DNA from: Bacteroidetes bacterium UBA2475
GTDB taxonomy: Bacteria > Bacteroidota > Bacteroidia > B-17B0 > Aurantibacillaceae
Direction of reading: 5' to 3'
Length of the DNA: 64,000 nucleotides
NCBI GenBank assembly: GCA_002342065.1
Contig: DDPF01000002.1
Coordinates: 1-64,000 of the forward strand
Shown: positions 33,816 through 42,367 of the stretch, piece by piece
Numbering within the stretch: position 1 is the stretch's first letter
Layout: each line of letters opens with the position of its first letter
Program-made: the position numbers and the translations under genes
Notes under the pieces: generated by a model
What the model was told of the DNA's origin: nothing
Seen by the model: the letters and a program-made list of their open reading frames with translations, nothing else
Database searches by the model: none

Positions 33816-34322
33816 TTATTTCAACGGCAATTTTTTTACCATCCTATCATCCTTAAACAACACTTTTTCGGCAAGATTTCCAATAGAATCATAATACAGC
33901 CAAATACTATCTCTTACGTCTTTACGATAATAGCCTTCATAACGCATCTTTCCATTTTCAAAATAAGTAATATTCGGGCCTTCGCGTAAGCCTTTATCAA
34001 AATGTAATTCGCTCCAGGCTAAACCTGTTGGGTAAAACGACATCCATTGACCGTGTTTTTTACCAAAACGGAAATTTCCTTTAAATTTAGTAATGCCATT
34101 TTCGTATTTATCTACATACTCACCCGTGTAACTGCTATCCGGCGGCATGATCAATAAAGGATTTTTCTTTTTTAATGAATCAACAACCATCTTTTGCTGA
34201 TGTTTCGAGATCGAATCAGTTACATGTTTATCAACTTCTTCTTTCTGCGTTTCGGTTTCATTCTTGCACGAAAAAATAAACAACATTAAAACGGGTAAAA
34301 TAATAAAAGCTATTTTTTTCAT
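33816..34322 (-). CDS. MORN/YwqK-like repeat lipoprotein
   Basis: 168 residues when started at the ATG at 34322 (MKKIAFIILPVLMLFIFSC); the longer frame begins with TTG. The lipobox is LFIFSCKN. After a charged coiled segment (residues 20-55), four to five MORN-like repeats follow: YENGITKFKGNFRFGKKHG, FYPTGLAWSELHFDKGLREG, YFENGKMRYEGYYRKDVRDS and YYDSIGNLAEKVLFKDD. Such repeats also occur in the YwqK family, sometimes labelled as antitoxins, but no toxin is next to it, so a surface or periplasmic role is more likely. The function is unknown. Confidence 0.8.
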   Translation of the reverse strand: MKKIAFIILPVLMLFIFSCKNETETQKEEVDKHVTDSISKHQQKMVVDSLKKKNPLLIMPPDSSYTGEYVDKYENGITKFKGNFRFGKKHGQWMSFYPTGLAWSELHFDKGLREGPNITYFENGKMRYEGYYRKDVRDSIWLYYDSIGNLAEKVLFKDDRMVKKLPLK

Positions 34323-34343
34323 AATCAAAACAGAGATCTATAA

Positions 34344-35321
34344 TTAATTTTTTCTTTCAATGGCATAAACCAATAAACGTTCTAAACTATCGCGCGATGC
34401 ATTCTTTGGAAGTTTTGCGAGTACATCCAGTGCTTTATTCTTGTATTCGTGCATTACTTTATTGGCATAAGCAATGCCGCCTTTTTCTATTACAAAATTA
34501 ATCACCACTTTTACCTGTTCACTTTCTTCATTATGGTTCTTAATAATGTTGATCACTTTTCTTTTTTCTAACCAACTACAATTATTTAAAGCGTAGATCA
34601 AAGGCAAGGTCATTTTTTTCTCCTTCACATCTATCCCTGTTGGTTTACCAATCTGATCATCGTTGCCGTAATCAAAAAGGTCATCTTTTATCTGGAAAGC
34701 AATGCCGGTTAATGTGCCAAACTCTTTTGCAAGTTCAATTACTTTTTGATCTTCGCAAACCGATGCAGTACCTGCCGCACAGCAAGCCGCAATTAATGTT
34801 GCTGTTTTTTTGGTGATGATCTCAAAATAAATTTCTTCAGAAATGTCAAGCCTTCTTGCTTTTTCAATTTGTAATAATTCGCCCTCGCTCATTTCGCGCA
34901 CAGCATTACTTACAATTTTTAATAAATGAAAATCGTTATTATCTAACGAAAGCAATAAACCTTTTGACAATAAAAAATCGCCTATTAAAACCGCTATCTT
35001 ATTTTTAAATAAAGCATTCACACTAAAAAAACCGCGACGTTCATTACTGTCATCCACCACATCATCATGCACCAAAGTAGCAGTATGCAACAATTCAATT
35101 AAAGCCGCCGCACGATAAGTACTTTCATTTATAGTGCCAGTGTTTTGCGCGCTCAAAAAAACAAATAGAGGACGGATCTGTTTGCCTTTTCGTTTTACAA
35201 TGTAGTTGGTAATTTTATCAAGCAGGGGTACAGAACTTTTCATGGCATCTTTGAACTTTTCTTCAAAGGCCAGCATGTGCTCCGCTACCGGTTGTTTTAT
35301 TTCGTTTATTGCTTTAGACAC
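34344..35321 (-). CDS. ispB: Polyprenyl diphosphate synthase (trans-isoprenyl chain elongation)
   Basis: 325 residues with both Asp-rich motifs: LVHDDVVDDSNERRG (first) and FQIKDDLFDYGNDDQIGKPTG (second), plus KGKQIRPLFVFLSA at the N-terminus. The residues before the first motif (IELLHTATL) are small, which allows long chains, so it probably makes the C35-C45 side chain of menaquinone. The first codon is GTG (35319-35321); the next in-frame ATG would remove the first 15 residues. rlmN lies upstream in the same direction. Confidence 0.9.
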   Translation of the reverse strand: MSKAINEIKQPVAEHMLAFEEKFKDAMKSSVPLLDKITNYIVKRKGKQIRPLFVFLSAQNTGTINESTYRAAALIELLHTATLVHDDVVDDSNERRGFFSVNALFKNKIAVLIGDFLLSKGLLLSLDNNDFHLLKIVSNAVREMSEGELLQIEKARRLDISEEIYFEIITKKTATLIAACCAAGTASVCEDQKVIELAKEFGTLTGIAFQIKDDLFDYGNDDQIGKPTGIDVKEKKMTLPLIYALNNCSWLEKRKVINIIKNHNEESEQVKVVINFVIEKGGIAYANKVMHEYKNKALDVLAKLPKNASRDSLERLLVYAIERKN

Positions 35322-35343
35322 AATGGTCTTAAATTTAAACTTT

Positions 35344-36402
35344 TTATTTTAATTGTTCCATAGCCAATTTATTTTTATTTGCCAGTTGGCCACAGGCAGC
35401 ATCAATGTCTTTACCGCGACTATGGCGCACATTGCATATAATTCCGTTTTTTTCTAAGTGGTCGGTAAAAGCCTTTAACCGGTCGCGGGTGGTTTGTTTA
35501 AACTCACCATCATCAATAGGGTTGTACTCAATAATATTAACCTTGCTTTTTACTTTTTTGCAAAAGTTCACAAGGTCCTGTGCATCCTGTATCGAATCAT
35601 TATAATCTTTAAAAGCTATATATTCAAAAGTTGGGCGCGTGCCTGTTTTATCAATAAAATAATTTAAAGAGGTTGCCAAATTCTCTAACGAATTAGTTTC
35701 GTTAATTGGCATAATGTGATTTCTTTTTTCGTCCGTTGCAGCGTGTAACGATAAAGCCAAATGAAATTTTACATTATCATCCGCCAGCTTAGCTATCATT
35801 TTTGCAACACCTGCTGTAGAAACGGTAATACGCTTTGCAGCCATGCCTAAACCTTTTGGACTTGTAATTTTTTCAACCGAACTTAATACTTCGTTATAAT
35901 TTAATAATGGCTCGCCCATACCCATATAAACAATATTGGTCAATGGGGCGTTGTATCTTTCCATGGCTGTGTTTTTTACCAAAACAACCTGATCGTAAAT
36001 TTCGTCGGCATTTAAATTACGCATGCGTTTTAATTTACCAGTTGCGCAAAATTTGCAAGTTAAACTGCAACCAACTTGCGACGAGATACAAGCCGTAAAA
36101 CGTGTTTGATGAGGTATAAGCACACTTTCAACTACATAGTTATCATGTAGTCGCATGGCACATTTTATGGTCCTGTCAGAGCTTACTTGTAGTTCAGAAA
36201 TTTGTACATTATTAATAGCAAAATTGGTATTTAAATAATCCCTTAAATTTTTTGAGAGATTCGACATTTGATCAAAATCAACTGCGCTTTTTGCCCATAA
36301 CCAATCATATACCTGCTTTGCCCTGAAAGCAGGCTCGTTGATCTCTTTAAAGAGACTGGTCAATTGTTCAACCGATAAAGCACGTATGTCTTTTTTTGCC
36401 AT
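35344..36402 (-). CDS. rlmN: 23S rRNA (adenine-2503-C2)-methyltransferase / tRNA methyltransferase RlmN
   Basis: 352 residues of radical SAM type. The cluster motif is CSLTCKFCATG (CxxxCxxC), and KRITVSTAGVAKMI with HLALSLHAATDEKR and GTRPTFEYIAFKDYNDS are family blocks. A catalytic Cys lies in AACGQLA near the C-terminus. It methylates A2503 of 23S rRNA. It is transcribed away from the amidohydrolase gene. Confidence 0.96.
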   Translation of the reverse strand: MAKKDIRALSVEQLTSLFKEINEPAFRAKQVYDWLWAKSAVDFDQMSNLSKNLRDYLNTNFAINNVQISELQVSSDRTIKCAMRLHDNYVVESVLIPHQTRFTACISSQVGCSLTCKFCATGKLKRMRNLNADEIYDQVVLVKNTAMERYNAPLTNIVYMGMGEPLLNYNEVLSSVEKITSPKGLGMAAKRITVSTAGVAKMIAKLADDNVKFHLALSLHAATDEKRNHIMPINETNSLENLATSLNYFIDKTGTRPTFEYIAFKDYNDSIQDAQDLVNFCKKVKSKVNIIEYNPIDDGEFKQTTRDRLKAFTDHLEKNGIICNVRHSRGKDIDAACGQLANKNKLAMEQLK

Positions 36403-36415
36403 TAATATTGCGCTG

Positions 36416-36423
36416 TAAAGATA
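36416..36423 (-). promoter_or_regulatory. -7-like box of rlmN
   Basis: TATCTTTA on the - strand, 13 bases from the ATG. It fits TAnnTTTG except for the last base. Only 21 bases separate it from the divergent box at 36445. Confidence 0.4.
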
Positions 36424-36444
36424 CCACAGATACTTATAATTAAC

Positions 36445-36452
36445 TAACTTTA
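36445..36452 (+). promoter_or_regulatory. TAACTTTA box four bases before the amidohydrolase start
   Basis: TAACTTTA (36445-36452), then CGCG, then ATG at 36457. The box and spacing are identical to the holB start on the other strand. This predicts transcription starting at the A of ATG. Confidence 0.5.
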
Positions 36453-36456
36453 CGCG

Positions 36457-37614
36457 ATGCGATTTTTAAAAGCAGATAAGATCTTTGATGGCAGGCAATA
36501 CCTTCCGGAAGGCTCTGTATTGGTAATAGACAGCCAAAATAGGTTAAAAGAGATCGTTGCTACAACAGTCGTCCAAAACGATAAGGTCGAATCTTTTGAA
36601 GGCATAATTACACCGGGCTTTGTAAATGCGCATTGTCATTTAGAGTTGAGTCATTTAAAAGGTAAAATTCAGAAGCACACCGGTATTCCGGGTTTTGGAA
36701 AACAGATCATCATGCAACGAATGAGTGGTGTTTCAAAAGAAAAAATTCATGAGGCTGCTCTTGCAGCGGACGAAGAAATGTGGAATAACGGAATTGTAGC
36801 CGTTGGAGATATTAGTAATGCTGACGATAGTTTTAAAACAAAACAAAATTCTAAAATAAAATACCATACGTTCATCGAGATCTTAGGATTAAATCCTGCA
36901 AACGAAAAGATGATGTTCGACCTGAGTTTACCTTTTTTGAGAATGTTACAGTCGCTTGGTTTAGCAGGAAGTCTCGCGGCTCATGCACCGTATAGTACAT
37001 CGTTGCAATTGATAGATCGCATTGCAAAATTTGATAAAGAAAATAATTTACCCTTATCTATTCATAACCAGGAAACAGAAGAAGAAACAAAATTCTTTTT
37101 AGGACAACCCAACGGATTTAAAGATCTGTACGATTTTTTAAAAGCAGACATTTCATGGTTTAAAGCACCGGGTTGTTCTAGTTTGAGATCTTACATCAAC
37201 GCATTCAACGATCAAAAAACAATGCTGGTTCATAATACTTTTTCTACTAAAGAAGATATTGAAACCGCTGTAAATAAAAATTGTTTTTTCTGTTTTTGCC
37301 CAAATGCTAATTTATATATCGAAAATAAATTGCCAGACTATAATTTATTTAAAGAATATCAAAACTCGCTTTGCATTGGCACCGATAGTCTGGCAAGCAA
37401 TGATAGTCTTGATCTTGTCGCCGAAGCAAATGTGATCTTGAAAAATTCAAAAGCATTTTCCTTAGAAACTATTTTGCAAATGATGACCAGTAATAATGCA
37501 TCTGCTTTAAATGTGGAGAGTGAGTTTGGAAGTTTAATTCCTGGTAAGAACAGCGGATTAAATCTTGTAAATTTTGAAAACAATCAATTAAAATTAACTC
37601 AAAAAATAATTTAG
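36457..37614 (+). CDS. Amidohydrolase-superfamily metal-dependent hydrolase (deaminase-like)
   Basis: 385 residues. Metal ligands are visible as AHCHLE (about residue 59), His in SLAAHAPYS and IHNQETEEE, His in LVHNTF, and Asp in CIGTDSLASNDSLDL. The last two and the C-terminal beta-sandwich (SLIPGKNSGLNLV) fit the cytosine/SAH/aminofutalosine deaminase branch (ATZ/TRZ-like). The substrate is not known. The MBL-fold gene starts one base after its stop, so they form an operon. The start follows a leaderless-type promoter. Confidence 0.85.
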   Translation: MRFLKADKIFDGRQYLPEGSVLVIDSQNRLKEIVATTVVQNDKVESFEGIITPGFVNAHCHLELSHLKGKIQKHTGIPGFGKQIIMQRMSGVSKEKIHEAALAADEEMWNNGIVAVGDISNADDSFKTKQNSKIKYHTFIEILGLNPANEKMMFDLSLPFLRMLQSLGLAGSLAAHAPYSTSLQLIDRIAKFDKENNLPLSIHNQETEEETKFFLGQPNGFKDLYDFLKADISWFKAPGCSSLRSYINAFNDQKTMLVHNTFSTKEDIETAVNKNCFFCFCPNANLYIENKLPDYNLFKEYQNSLCIGTDSLASNDSLDLVAEANVILKNSKAFSLETILQMMTSNNASALNVESEFGSLIPGKNSGLNLVNFENNQLKLTQKII

Positions 37615-37615
37615 A

Positions 37616-38254
37616 ATGCTGTATTTAAAATCGTTTACCTTCAATCCTTTTCAACAAAATACGTATTTGCTTTATGATAATGAGGGCACAGCTTTTATTA
37701 TCGATCCGGGTAATTATACGTCTTCAGAAAACACCATACTCAAAAATTTTATAGAAGAAAAAAAATTAAAACTAATTCGTTTACTATTAACGCACGCACA
37801 CATCGATCATATTTTGGGCAACAAATTTATTTTAGATAATTATGGTTTGCTTCCCGAAATGCACAAAGAAGAAGTTTTTTTTATTGAGCGTTTACCCGAA
37901 ACTGCAGCCATGTATGGTGTGCCTTGCGACCCATCACCTTTTCCTGAAAAATTTATTACACCGGGAGATAAGATCAGTTTAGGACAATACGAGTTTGAAA
38001 CTATTTTTACGCCCGGCCATTCACCGGGAAGTATTTCTTTTTACAATAAAGAAAATAAATTATTAATAAGCGGTGATGTTTTATTTCAAAATAGTATTGG
38101 CCGTAGCGATCTTCCTAAAGGCGATCATGAAACTCTTTTACGTTCCATTCGCGAAAAATTATTTGTTTTACCCGACGATGTAAAAGTGTATAGCGGCCAT
38201 GGTCCGGCCACTACAATTGGTTACGAGAAACAAACAAACCCGTTCTTAACTTAG
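37616..38254 (+). CDS. MBL-fold metallo-hydrolase (glyoxalase II-like)
   Basis: 212 residues. Metal-binding motif THAHIDHILG, later His in FTPGHSPGSISFY, Asp in LISGDVLFQNSIGRSDLPKGD and His in VYSGHGPATTIGYEK. This set is typical of the small glyoxalase II-like subgroup that hydrolyses thioesters, often glutathione- or other thiol-linked. It starts one base after the amidohydrolase gene. The substrate is unknown. Confidence 0.92.
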   Translation: MLYLKSFTFNPFQQNTYLLYDNEGTAFIIDPGNYTSSENTILKNFIEEKKLKLIRLLLTHAHIDHILGNKFILDNYGLLPEMHKEEVFFIERLPETAAMYGVPCDPSPFPEKFITPGDKISLGQYEFETIFTPGHSPGSISFYNKENKLLISGDVLFQNSIGRSDLPKGDHETLLRSIREKLFVLPDDVKVYSGHGPATTIGYEKQTNPFLT

Positions 38255-38264
38255 GTATTTGTAC

Positions 38265-38287
38265 CAGTTATCAATAATAACTGCCAT
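38265..38287 (+). terminator. Weak terminator-like hairpin after the MBL gene
   Basis: CAGTTAT (38265-38271) pairs with ATAACTG (38277-38283) over a 5-base loop, followed by CCATTTT. The stem is AT-rich and short. Confidence 0.35.
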
Positions 38288-38336
38288 TTTACAAAGTTTC
38301 ACGGTATAAAATTAGCCTCTAAATTAATATTCTGTC

Positions 38337-38344
38337 TATCTTTG
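38337..38344 (+). promoter_or_regulatory. TATCTTTG box four bases before the ATC of the outer-membrane protein gene
   Basis: TATCTTTG (38337-38344), TAGT, then ATC at 38349. The layout is exactly that of the leaderless-type starts at 42368 and 50762, which supports the ATC position as the start. Confidence 0.5.
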
Positions 38345-38348
38345 TAGT

Positions 38349-38975
38349 ATCAAAAAATTTGCCCTCATAATTGCCCTTTTTTATGGCCTTAACCTTTTAG
38401 CACAGGAGCCAATTCTTATTCCCGGGGGTAAGCCCAAATACGATAGAAAAGAAGAGATACTGAATGATGGTAAACGTTACCGTAAATACAATAGTTATTT
38501 AACTTTTGGCCCGTCTTTTTTTAATTCAAGTTTAAGGGCAGAATTACAGCAGGGTGTTGGTCTCGATTTTCATTTTCACATTCGCAGAGAATATTTCCAG
38601 GTAGGAATTGCCATTAGTGGAAATAAGATCTTAGAAAATAATCAAACACAAGCGCGCTTAGGCTATGGTTATAGAAAAGAAAGCGCCAAGTATAATGTAG
38701 CGTTTTTTGGAGGACCAACTTTTTTTTACGGAGTGGTTGGTGTGCCCGATACTGCTAATACATTTAGACCGGAATTTTACCAGGGTATTGGTGTTTATGC
38801 TTCGGCACAAGTGGCAACTAAATTGGTTTACGATATTGGTATTGGTGCCGAGTTATTTGCAGAATTAAACCACAAACAAAGTGTTATTGGAGTTAAATTA
38901 TTTTTGTTTTTCTCCGGTGCATACAGGGGCGTAAAAAAGAATTATAATCCAAACGTTAGATCGGAAAATAAATGA
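38349..38975 (+). CDS. Secreted beta-barrel-like protein lacking a standard start codon (probable ATC start)
   Basis: An open frame of 208 codons from ATC at 38349 to TGA at 38975. With ATC read as Met the protein begins MKKFALIIALFYGLNLLAQ, a perfect Bacteroidota signal peptide with a Q after the cleavage site. The rest (YLTFGPSFFNSSLRAELQQG, FHFHIRREYFQVGIAISG, NVAFFGGPTFFYGVVG, KLVYDIGIGAELFAELN) alternates like a small outer-membrane barrel. No ATG, TTG or GTG lies in frame until GTG at 38733, which would leave only 80 residues without a signal. Upstream the frame stops at 38325. The gene overlaps the next one by ATGA, so coupled translation is expected. A rare ATC start, a mutated start (decaying gene) or a sequencing error are the choices. 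Confidence 0.7.
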   Translation: MKKFALIIALFYGLNLLAQEPILIPGGKPKYDRKEEILNDGKRYRKYNSYLTFGPSFFNSSLRAELQQGVGLDFHFHIRREYFQVGIAISGNKILENNQTQARLGYGYRKESAKYNVAFFGGPTFFYGVVGVPDTANTFRPEFYQGIGVYASAQVATKLVYDIGIGAELFAELNHKQSVIGVKLFLFFSGAYRGVKKNYNPNVRSENK

Positions 38976-40039
38976 TCGATTTTATTATTGTTGGAAGAGG
39001 CCTTGCAGCAAGTGTGATCGCGCATACGCTTCACGACAATACTATTTCATTTAAAATTATTGGCGATACCAATTTAAGCAATTGCTCAAAAGTAGCCGCT
39101 GGTATCTGGAATCCTATTGTATTTAAACGCCTTACCAAAAGCTGGCTGGCAAACGAACTTATTGAGCAGTTAAATATATTTTATACAGCTTGCGAAAAAC
39201 GTCTGGATAAAAAATTAATTACGCAACGTTCTATCATCCGATCATTTATTGAGGAGCAGGAAAAAAAATTATGGTCCACCAAAGCTAACTCTGAATTAAA
39301 AGAATTTTTAGATGCCACCATTTATGATAACAACGCTTTAGGATTGGCAAATTATAAAATTGCAAATCAATTTGGTTTGGTAAAACAAAGTGGAAATTTA
39401 AACGTAGCCGAATTTTTAAATGCTACAACAACTTTTTTTAAAGATCAACTGTTAGATGAAACTTTTGATCATACACAATTAAAAATAAATTCAGATCACG
39501 TTTGCTACAATGAAATAAAAGCTAAGAACATTATTTTTTGCGAAGGCTATTTGGTAAAAAACAATCCTTTCTTTAAGTGGATACCATTAAAACCTGCTAA
39601 AGGAGAAACAATAACTATTTCTGCGCCTGATCTAAAAATAAAAGAGCATATTTTAAATAAAAATGGCTTTTTAATGGATCAACCGGATGGCACCTTTAAG
39701 GTTGGAGCTACATACGAATGGGCCGACCTTACCGAAGAAAAAAGCCAAAAAGGCCTTGCCGAACTAGAAGAAAAATTAACACAATTAATTAACTGTAAGT
39801 ATACAATTTTAGATCACCAGGCCGGCGTAAGGCCTTCCTCCAGCGATAGGCGGCCGATCATAGGCCCGCACCCTGAGCATAATAATCTATTTATTTTTAA
39901 TGGTTTAGGCACAAAAGGCGTGATGTTAGCACCCTATTTTGCAAAAAAGTTCGTAAATTTCTACTTGCAAAAAGAAACGCTGCCCACTGAAGTAACTGTT
40001 GAGCGTTTTTATTCACTTTATGCCGGAGAAAAAAAATAG
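38972..40039 (+). CDS. FAD-dependent oxidoreductase, DAO family
   Basis: 355 residues. An N-terminal dinucleotide-binding strand FIIVGRGLAASVIAHTL (G-x-G-x-x-A), then NCSKVAAGIWNPIVFKRLT, a substrate domain, and the C-terminal FAD-contact block DHQAGVRPSSSDRRPIIGPHPE and FNGLGTKGVMLAP. It is close to glycine oxidase/D-amino acid oxidase-type enzymes. The start overlaps the stop of the preceding barrel gene by 4 bases, and its end overlaps the protease gene. The substrate is unknown. Confidence 0.88.
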   Translation: MIDFIIVGRGLAASVIAHTLHDNTISFKIIGDTNLSNCSKVAAGIWNPIVFKRLTKSWLANELIEQLNIFYTACEKRLDKKLITQRSIIRSFIEEQEKKLWSTKANSELKEFLDATIYDNNALGLANYKIANQFGLVKQSGNLNVAEFLNATTTFFKDQLLDETFDHTQLKINSDHVCYNEIKAKNIIFCEGYLVKNNPFFKWIPLKPAKGETITISAPDLKIKEHILNKNGFLMDQPDGTFKVGATYEWADLTEEKSQKGLAELEEKLTQLINCKYTILDHQAGVRPSSSDRRPIIGPHPEHNNLFIFNGLGTKGVMLAPYFAKKFVNFYLQKETLPTEVTVERFYSLYAGEKK

Positions 40040-40490
40040 TTTAAGATTAATTGGTAGACGAGAGTTTGTAGATTTTCCTTTGCTGGATGTTTTTAATGTT
40101 GAAGCAAAAATAGATACCGGCGCATATACATCTTCTATTCACTGTTCGGAAATTTATGTCAAAACCGAAGACGCAAAAAAAATATTATTTTTCGTAGTGT
40201 TCTCTGATAATCAAAATCATAAAATGCAAAGTTTCGAAGAATTTTCTCTGAAAAAAATAAAAAATTCTTTTGGCGAAGAAGAAGAACGTTACATTATAAA
40301 AACACTTATCAAGATCGGTAAGAAAAAGATATGGTCAACTATTTCGCTTTCTGACAGAGCCAATATGCGCTATGATGTTTTAATAGGGCGTAGGGTACTA
40401 AAAGGAAAATTTATAATTGATGCTAACCAGATCCATACCGGTGGAAAAAAAGTAACACGAAGAGTAATTAAACAAATTCAAATAAAATAG
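40020..40490 (+). CDS. RimB/DUF785-type retropepsin-like putative zinc protease
   Basis: 156 residues from ATG 40020 (MPEKKNSLRLIGRREFVDF); the longer frame starts with TTG. It overlaps the oxidoreductase stop by 20 bases. The sequence carries AKIDTGAYTSSIHC (the catalytic D-T-G-A of the PF05618 group) and later YDVLIGRRVLKGKFIIDA. In many bacteria this family is encoded with RimK; in Pseudomonas RimB modulates glutamation of ribosomal protein S6. The gene directly before rimK here fits that role. Confidence 0.85.
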   Translation: MPEKKNSLRLIGRREFVDFPLLDVFNVEAKIDTGAYTSSIHCSEIYVKTEDAKKILFFVVFSDNQNHKMQSFEEFSLKKIKNSFGEEEERYIIKTLIKIGKKKIWSTISLSDRANMRYDVLIGRRVLKGKFIIDANQIHTGGKKVTRRVIKQIQIK

Positions 40491-40492
40491 AT

Positions 40493-41389
40493 ATGAATAT
40501 CGCGATCCTTTCACGTAACAAAAATTTGTATTCTACACGCCGTTTAATTGAAGCTGCAGAAAAACGTGGTCACAATGTAGTTTTATTAGACCACATGAAA
40601 TGTGTTCTGGTAATAGAGGCGGGAAGACCACACATTTATTTTAATGGTAAAGAAGTTAAAGATATTAACGCGGTTATTCCAAGAATTGGCGCCTCTGCAA
40701 CGTTCTACGGTTCTGCTGTTGTGCGCCAGTTTGAGATGATGAAGATCTTTACCGCTGTAGAGTCACAAGCGCTTGTTCGTTCACGCGATAAATTAAGAAG
40801 TTTACAAATATTAGCACGTGCAGGAATAGGAATTCCTAAAACAGCATTCGCCTCTTCACCAAAAGATAAAGATATTGACAATGTTATTCAAAGTGTTGGC
40901 GGCGCTCCTTGTGTTGTTAAACTTTTAGAAGGTACACAAGGTATTGGTGTTATTTTAGCAGAGAATCAAAAAGCTGCAAAATCTGTATTAGAAGCTTTTA
41001 TGAAATTAAAAGCAAATATGTTAGTACAGGAATTTATTAAAGAAGCCGGTGGGGCAGATCTGCGTGTGTTTGTGGTAGATGGACAAGTTGTTGGCTCAAT
41101 GAAACGTCAGGCAAAAGAAGGTGAGTTTAGAAGTAATTTACATCGTGGCGGTTCAGCTAAAGTTATTGAGTTAACAGCTGAAGAAAGAGCAACCGCAATA
41201 AAATCTGCAAAAAAATTAGGATTAGGAATTGCGGGTGTAGATCTTTTGCAATCTAGCCGTGGCCCATTGGTAATGGAAGTAAATTCTTCTCCCGGACTTG
41301 AAGGTATTGAAGGTGCAACCGGAATTGATATTGCCGGAAAAATAATTGAGTACGTTGAAAGAAATGAATTTAATAAACCTGGAGAATAA
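40493..41389 (+). CDS. rimK: ATP-grasp ligase RimK (ribosomal protein S6 glutamate ligase-like)
   Basis: 298 residues. RimK-type start (MNIAILSRNKNLYSTRRLIEAAEKRGH), PRIGASATFYGSAVVRQFE, SRDKLRSLQILARAGIGIPKT, and ATP-grasp elements VVKLLEGTQGIGVILAE, MLVQEFIKEAGGADLRVFVVDG, RGGSAKVIEL and VMEVNSSPGLEGIE. It adds Glu residues to a protein C-terminus using ATP. It sits 2 bases after the protease gene, with the aspartoacylase-family gene 3 bases downstream, forming a three-gene cluster. Confidence 0.93.
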   Translation: MNIAILSRNKNLYSTRRLIEAAEKRGHNVVLLDHMKCVLVIEAGRPHIYFNGKEVKDINAVIPRIGASATFYGSAVVRQFEMMKIFTAVESQALVRSRDKLRSLQILARAGIGIPKTAFASSPKDKDIDNVIQSVGGAPCVVKLLEGTQGIGVILAENQKAAKSVLEAFMKLKANMLVQEFIKEAGGADLRVFVVDGQVVGSMKRQAKEGEFRSNLHRGGSAKVIELTAEERATAIKSAKKLGLGIAGVDLLQSSRGPLVMEVNSSPGLEGIEGATGIDIAGKIIEYVERNEFNKPGE

Positions 41390-41392
41390 TAT

Positions 41393-42346
41393 ATGGCTCA
41401 AAAAACAATAACAATAAATGGTCAGAAAATTGAGCCGGGCCAAAGCAAAACGGTGATCTTAAATTCGTATGAACTGCATACTAAAACAAAGATCGAAATT
41501 CCCGTTCACGTTATTCATTCAAAAAAAGAAGGACCTTCTGTTTTATTGTGTGCAGGAATGCATGGCGAAGAAACAAATGGTATCGAGATCATCCGAAAAA
41601 TTATTTCGCGTGATGAAGTTGAAAATCTTAAATGCGGAACTTTAGTAGCTATTCCTGTTATTAATGTAGTTTCTTTTTTATATGGTAGTCGCGACTTGCC
41701 TGATGGACGTGATCTTAACCGTTGTTTTCCCGGAACAAAAAATGGTTCTTTAGGAAGCCGAATTGCTTATGATCTTATGAAACACATTGTACCAATTATT
41801 GATTTTGGTTTTGACTTTCATACAGGAGGTGCAAAAATAAATAACTATCCGCAATTGCGTTGTGTATTTGATTTTCCAGATAATGTGGCGTTGGCCGAAC
41901 GTTTTGCTACTTCGTTAATTATTGATAGTACTTATCGTGAAGGGACATTTAGGAAAGAAGCTTCAAAAAAAGGAAAACCGATTTTAGTATATGAAGGTGG
42001 CGAAAGTATGCGTTTTGATTATTTGGCAATTAACGAAGGCGTAAATGGTTGTTTAAGATTAATGAGATCGTACGACATGATAGATTTTGATCTGCCACAT
42101 AACCCATCAGTTAAAATAAAGAAAGATACCTGGATCCGTGCCAATAGCAGTGGTTTATTTCATATGAACGCCAATAATGGTGCACATGTTAGAAAGGGCG
42201 ACCTTTTAGGTGTGATCTGTAACCCTTTTGGAGAGGCCGAGGATAAAATAGTTAGTCCTACAAACGGTTATATTGTGGGTATTAACAACCAACCTGTAGT
42301 AAACCAAGGAGATGCCCTAATTCATTTAGGAATTGATGAAGAGTAA
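41393..42346 (+). CDS. Succinylglutamate desuccinylase/aspartoacylase family zinc carboxypeptidase-like protein
   Basis: 317 residues. Zinc ligands are visible in LLCAGMHGEETNGIEI (H-x-x-E) and IDFGFDFHTGG, with NRCFPGTKNGSLGSRIAYDLM and the C-terminal barrel-sandwich region GALIHLGIDE. The group is the AGPPEase/ASPA-like family often linked to RimK. It probably cleaves an amide bond, possibly removing glutamate or related groups, although the substrate is not proven. It is the third gene of the rimK cluster. Confidence 0.88.
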   Translation: MAQKTITINGQKIEPGQSKTVILNSYELHTKTKIEIPVHVIHSKKEGPSVLLCAGMHGEETNGIEIIRKIISRDEVENLKCGTLVAIPVINVVSFLYGSRDLPDGRDLNRCFPGTKNGSLGSRIAYDLMKHIVPIIDFGFDFHTGGAKINNYPQLRCVFDFPDNVALAERFATSLIIDSTYREGTFRKEASKKGKPILVYEGGESMRFDYLAINEGVNGCLRLMRSYDMIDFDLPHNPSVKIKKDTWIRANSSGLFHMNANNGAHVRKGDLLGVICNPFGEAEDKIVSPTNGYIVGINNQPVVNQGDALIHLGIDEE

Positions 42347-42363
42347 TTTAATAACTAACTTTG
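42333..42363 (+). promoter_or_regulatory. Promoter of the 35-residue protein and tatA
   Basis: TTG (42333-42335) and TAACTTTG (42356-42363) are 20 bases apart; ATG follows four bases later at 42368. This is a complete Bacteroidota promoter with predicted leaderless transcript, overlapping the end of the preceding gene. Confidence 0.65.
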
Positions 42364-42367
42364 AAAT

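Noticed and set aside
33816..34322. MORN/YwqK lipoprotein as the antitoxin of a toxin-antitoxin pair
   Set aside because: No toxin-like gene lies beside it; it has a lipoprotein signal and is bordered by fabH and a prenyl synthase gene.
36457..38254. Amidohydrolase plus MBL hydrolase as a futalosine (menaquinone) pathway pair
   Set aside because: The metal-site motifs fit several deaminases; no other mqn gene is in the window, so the assignment is unsupported.
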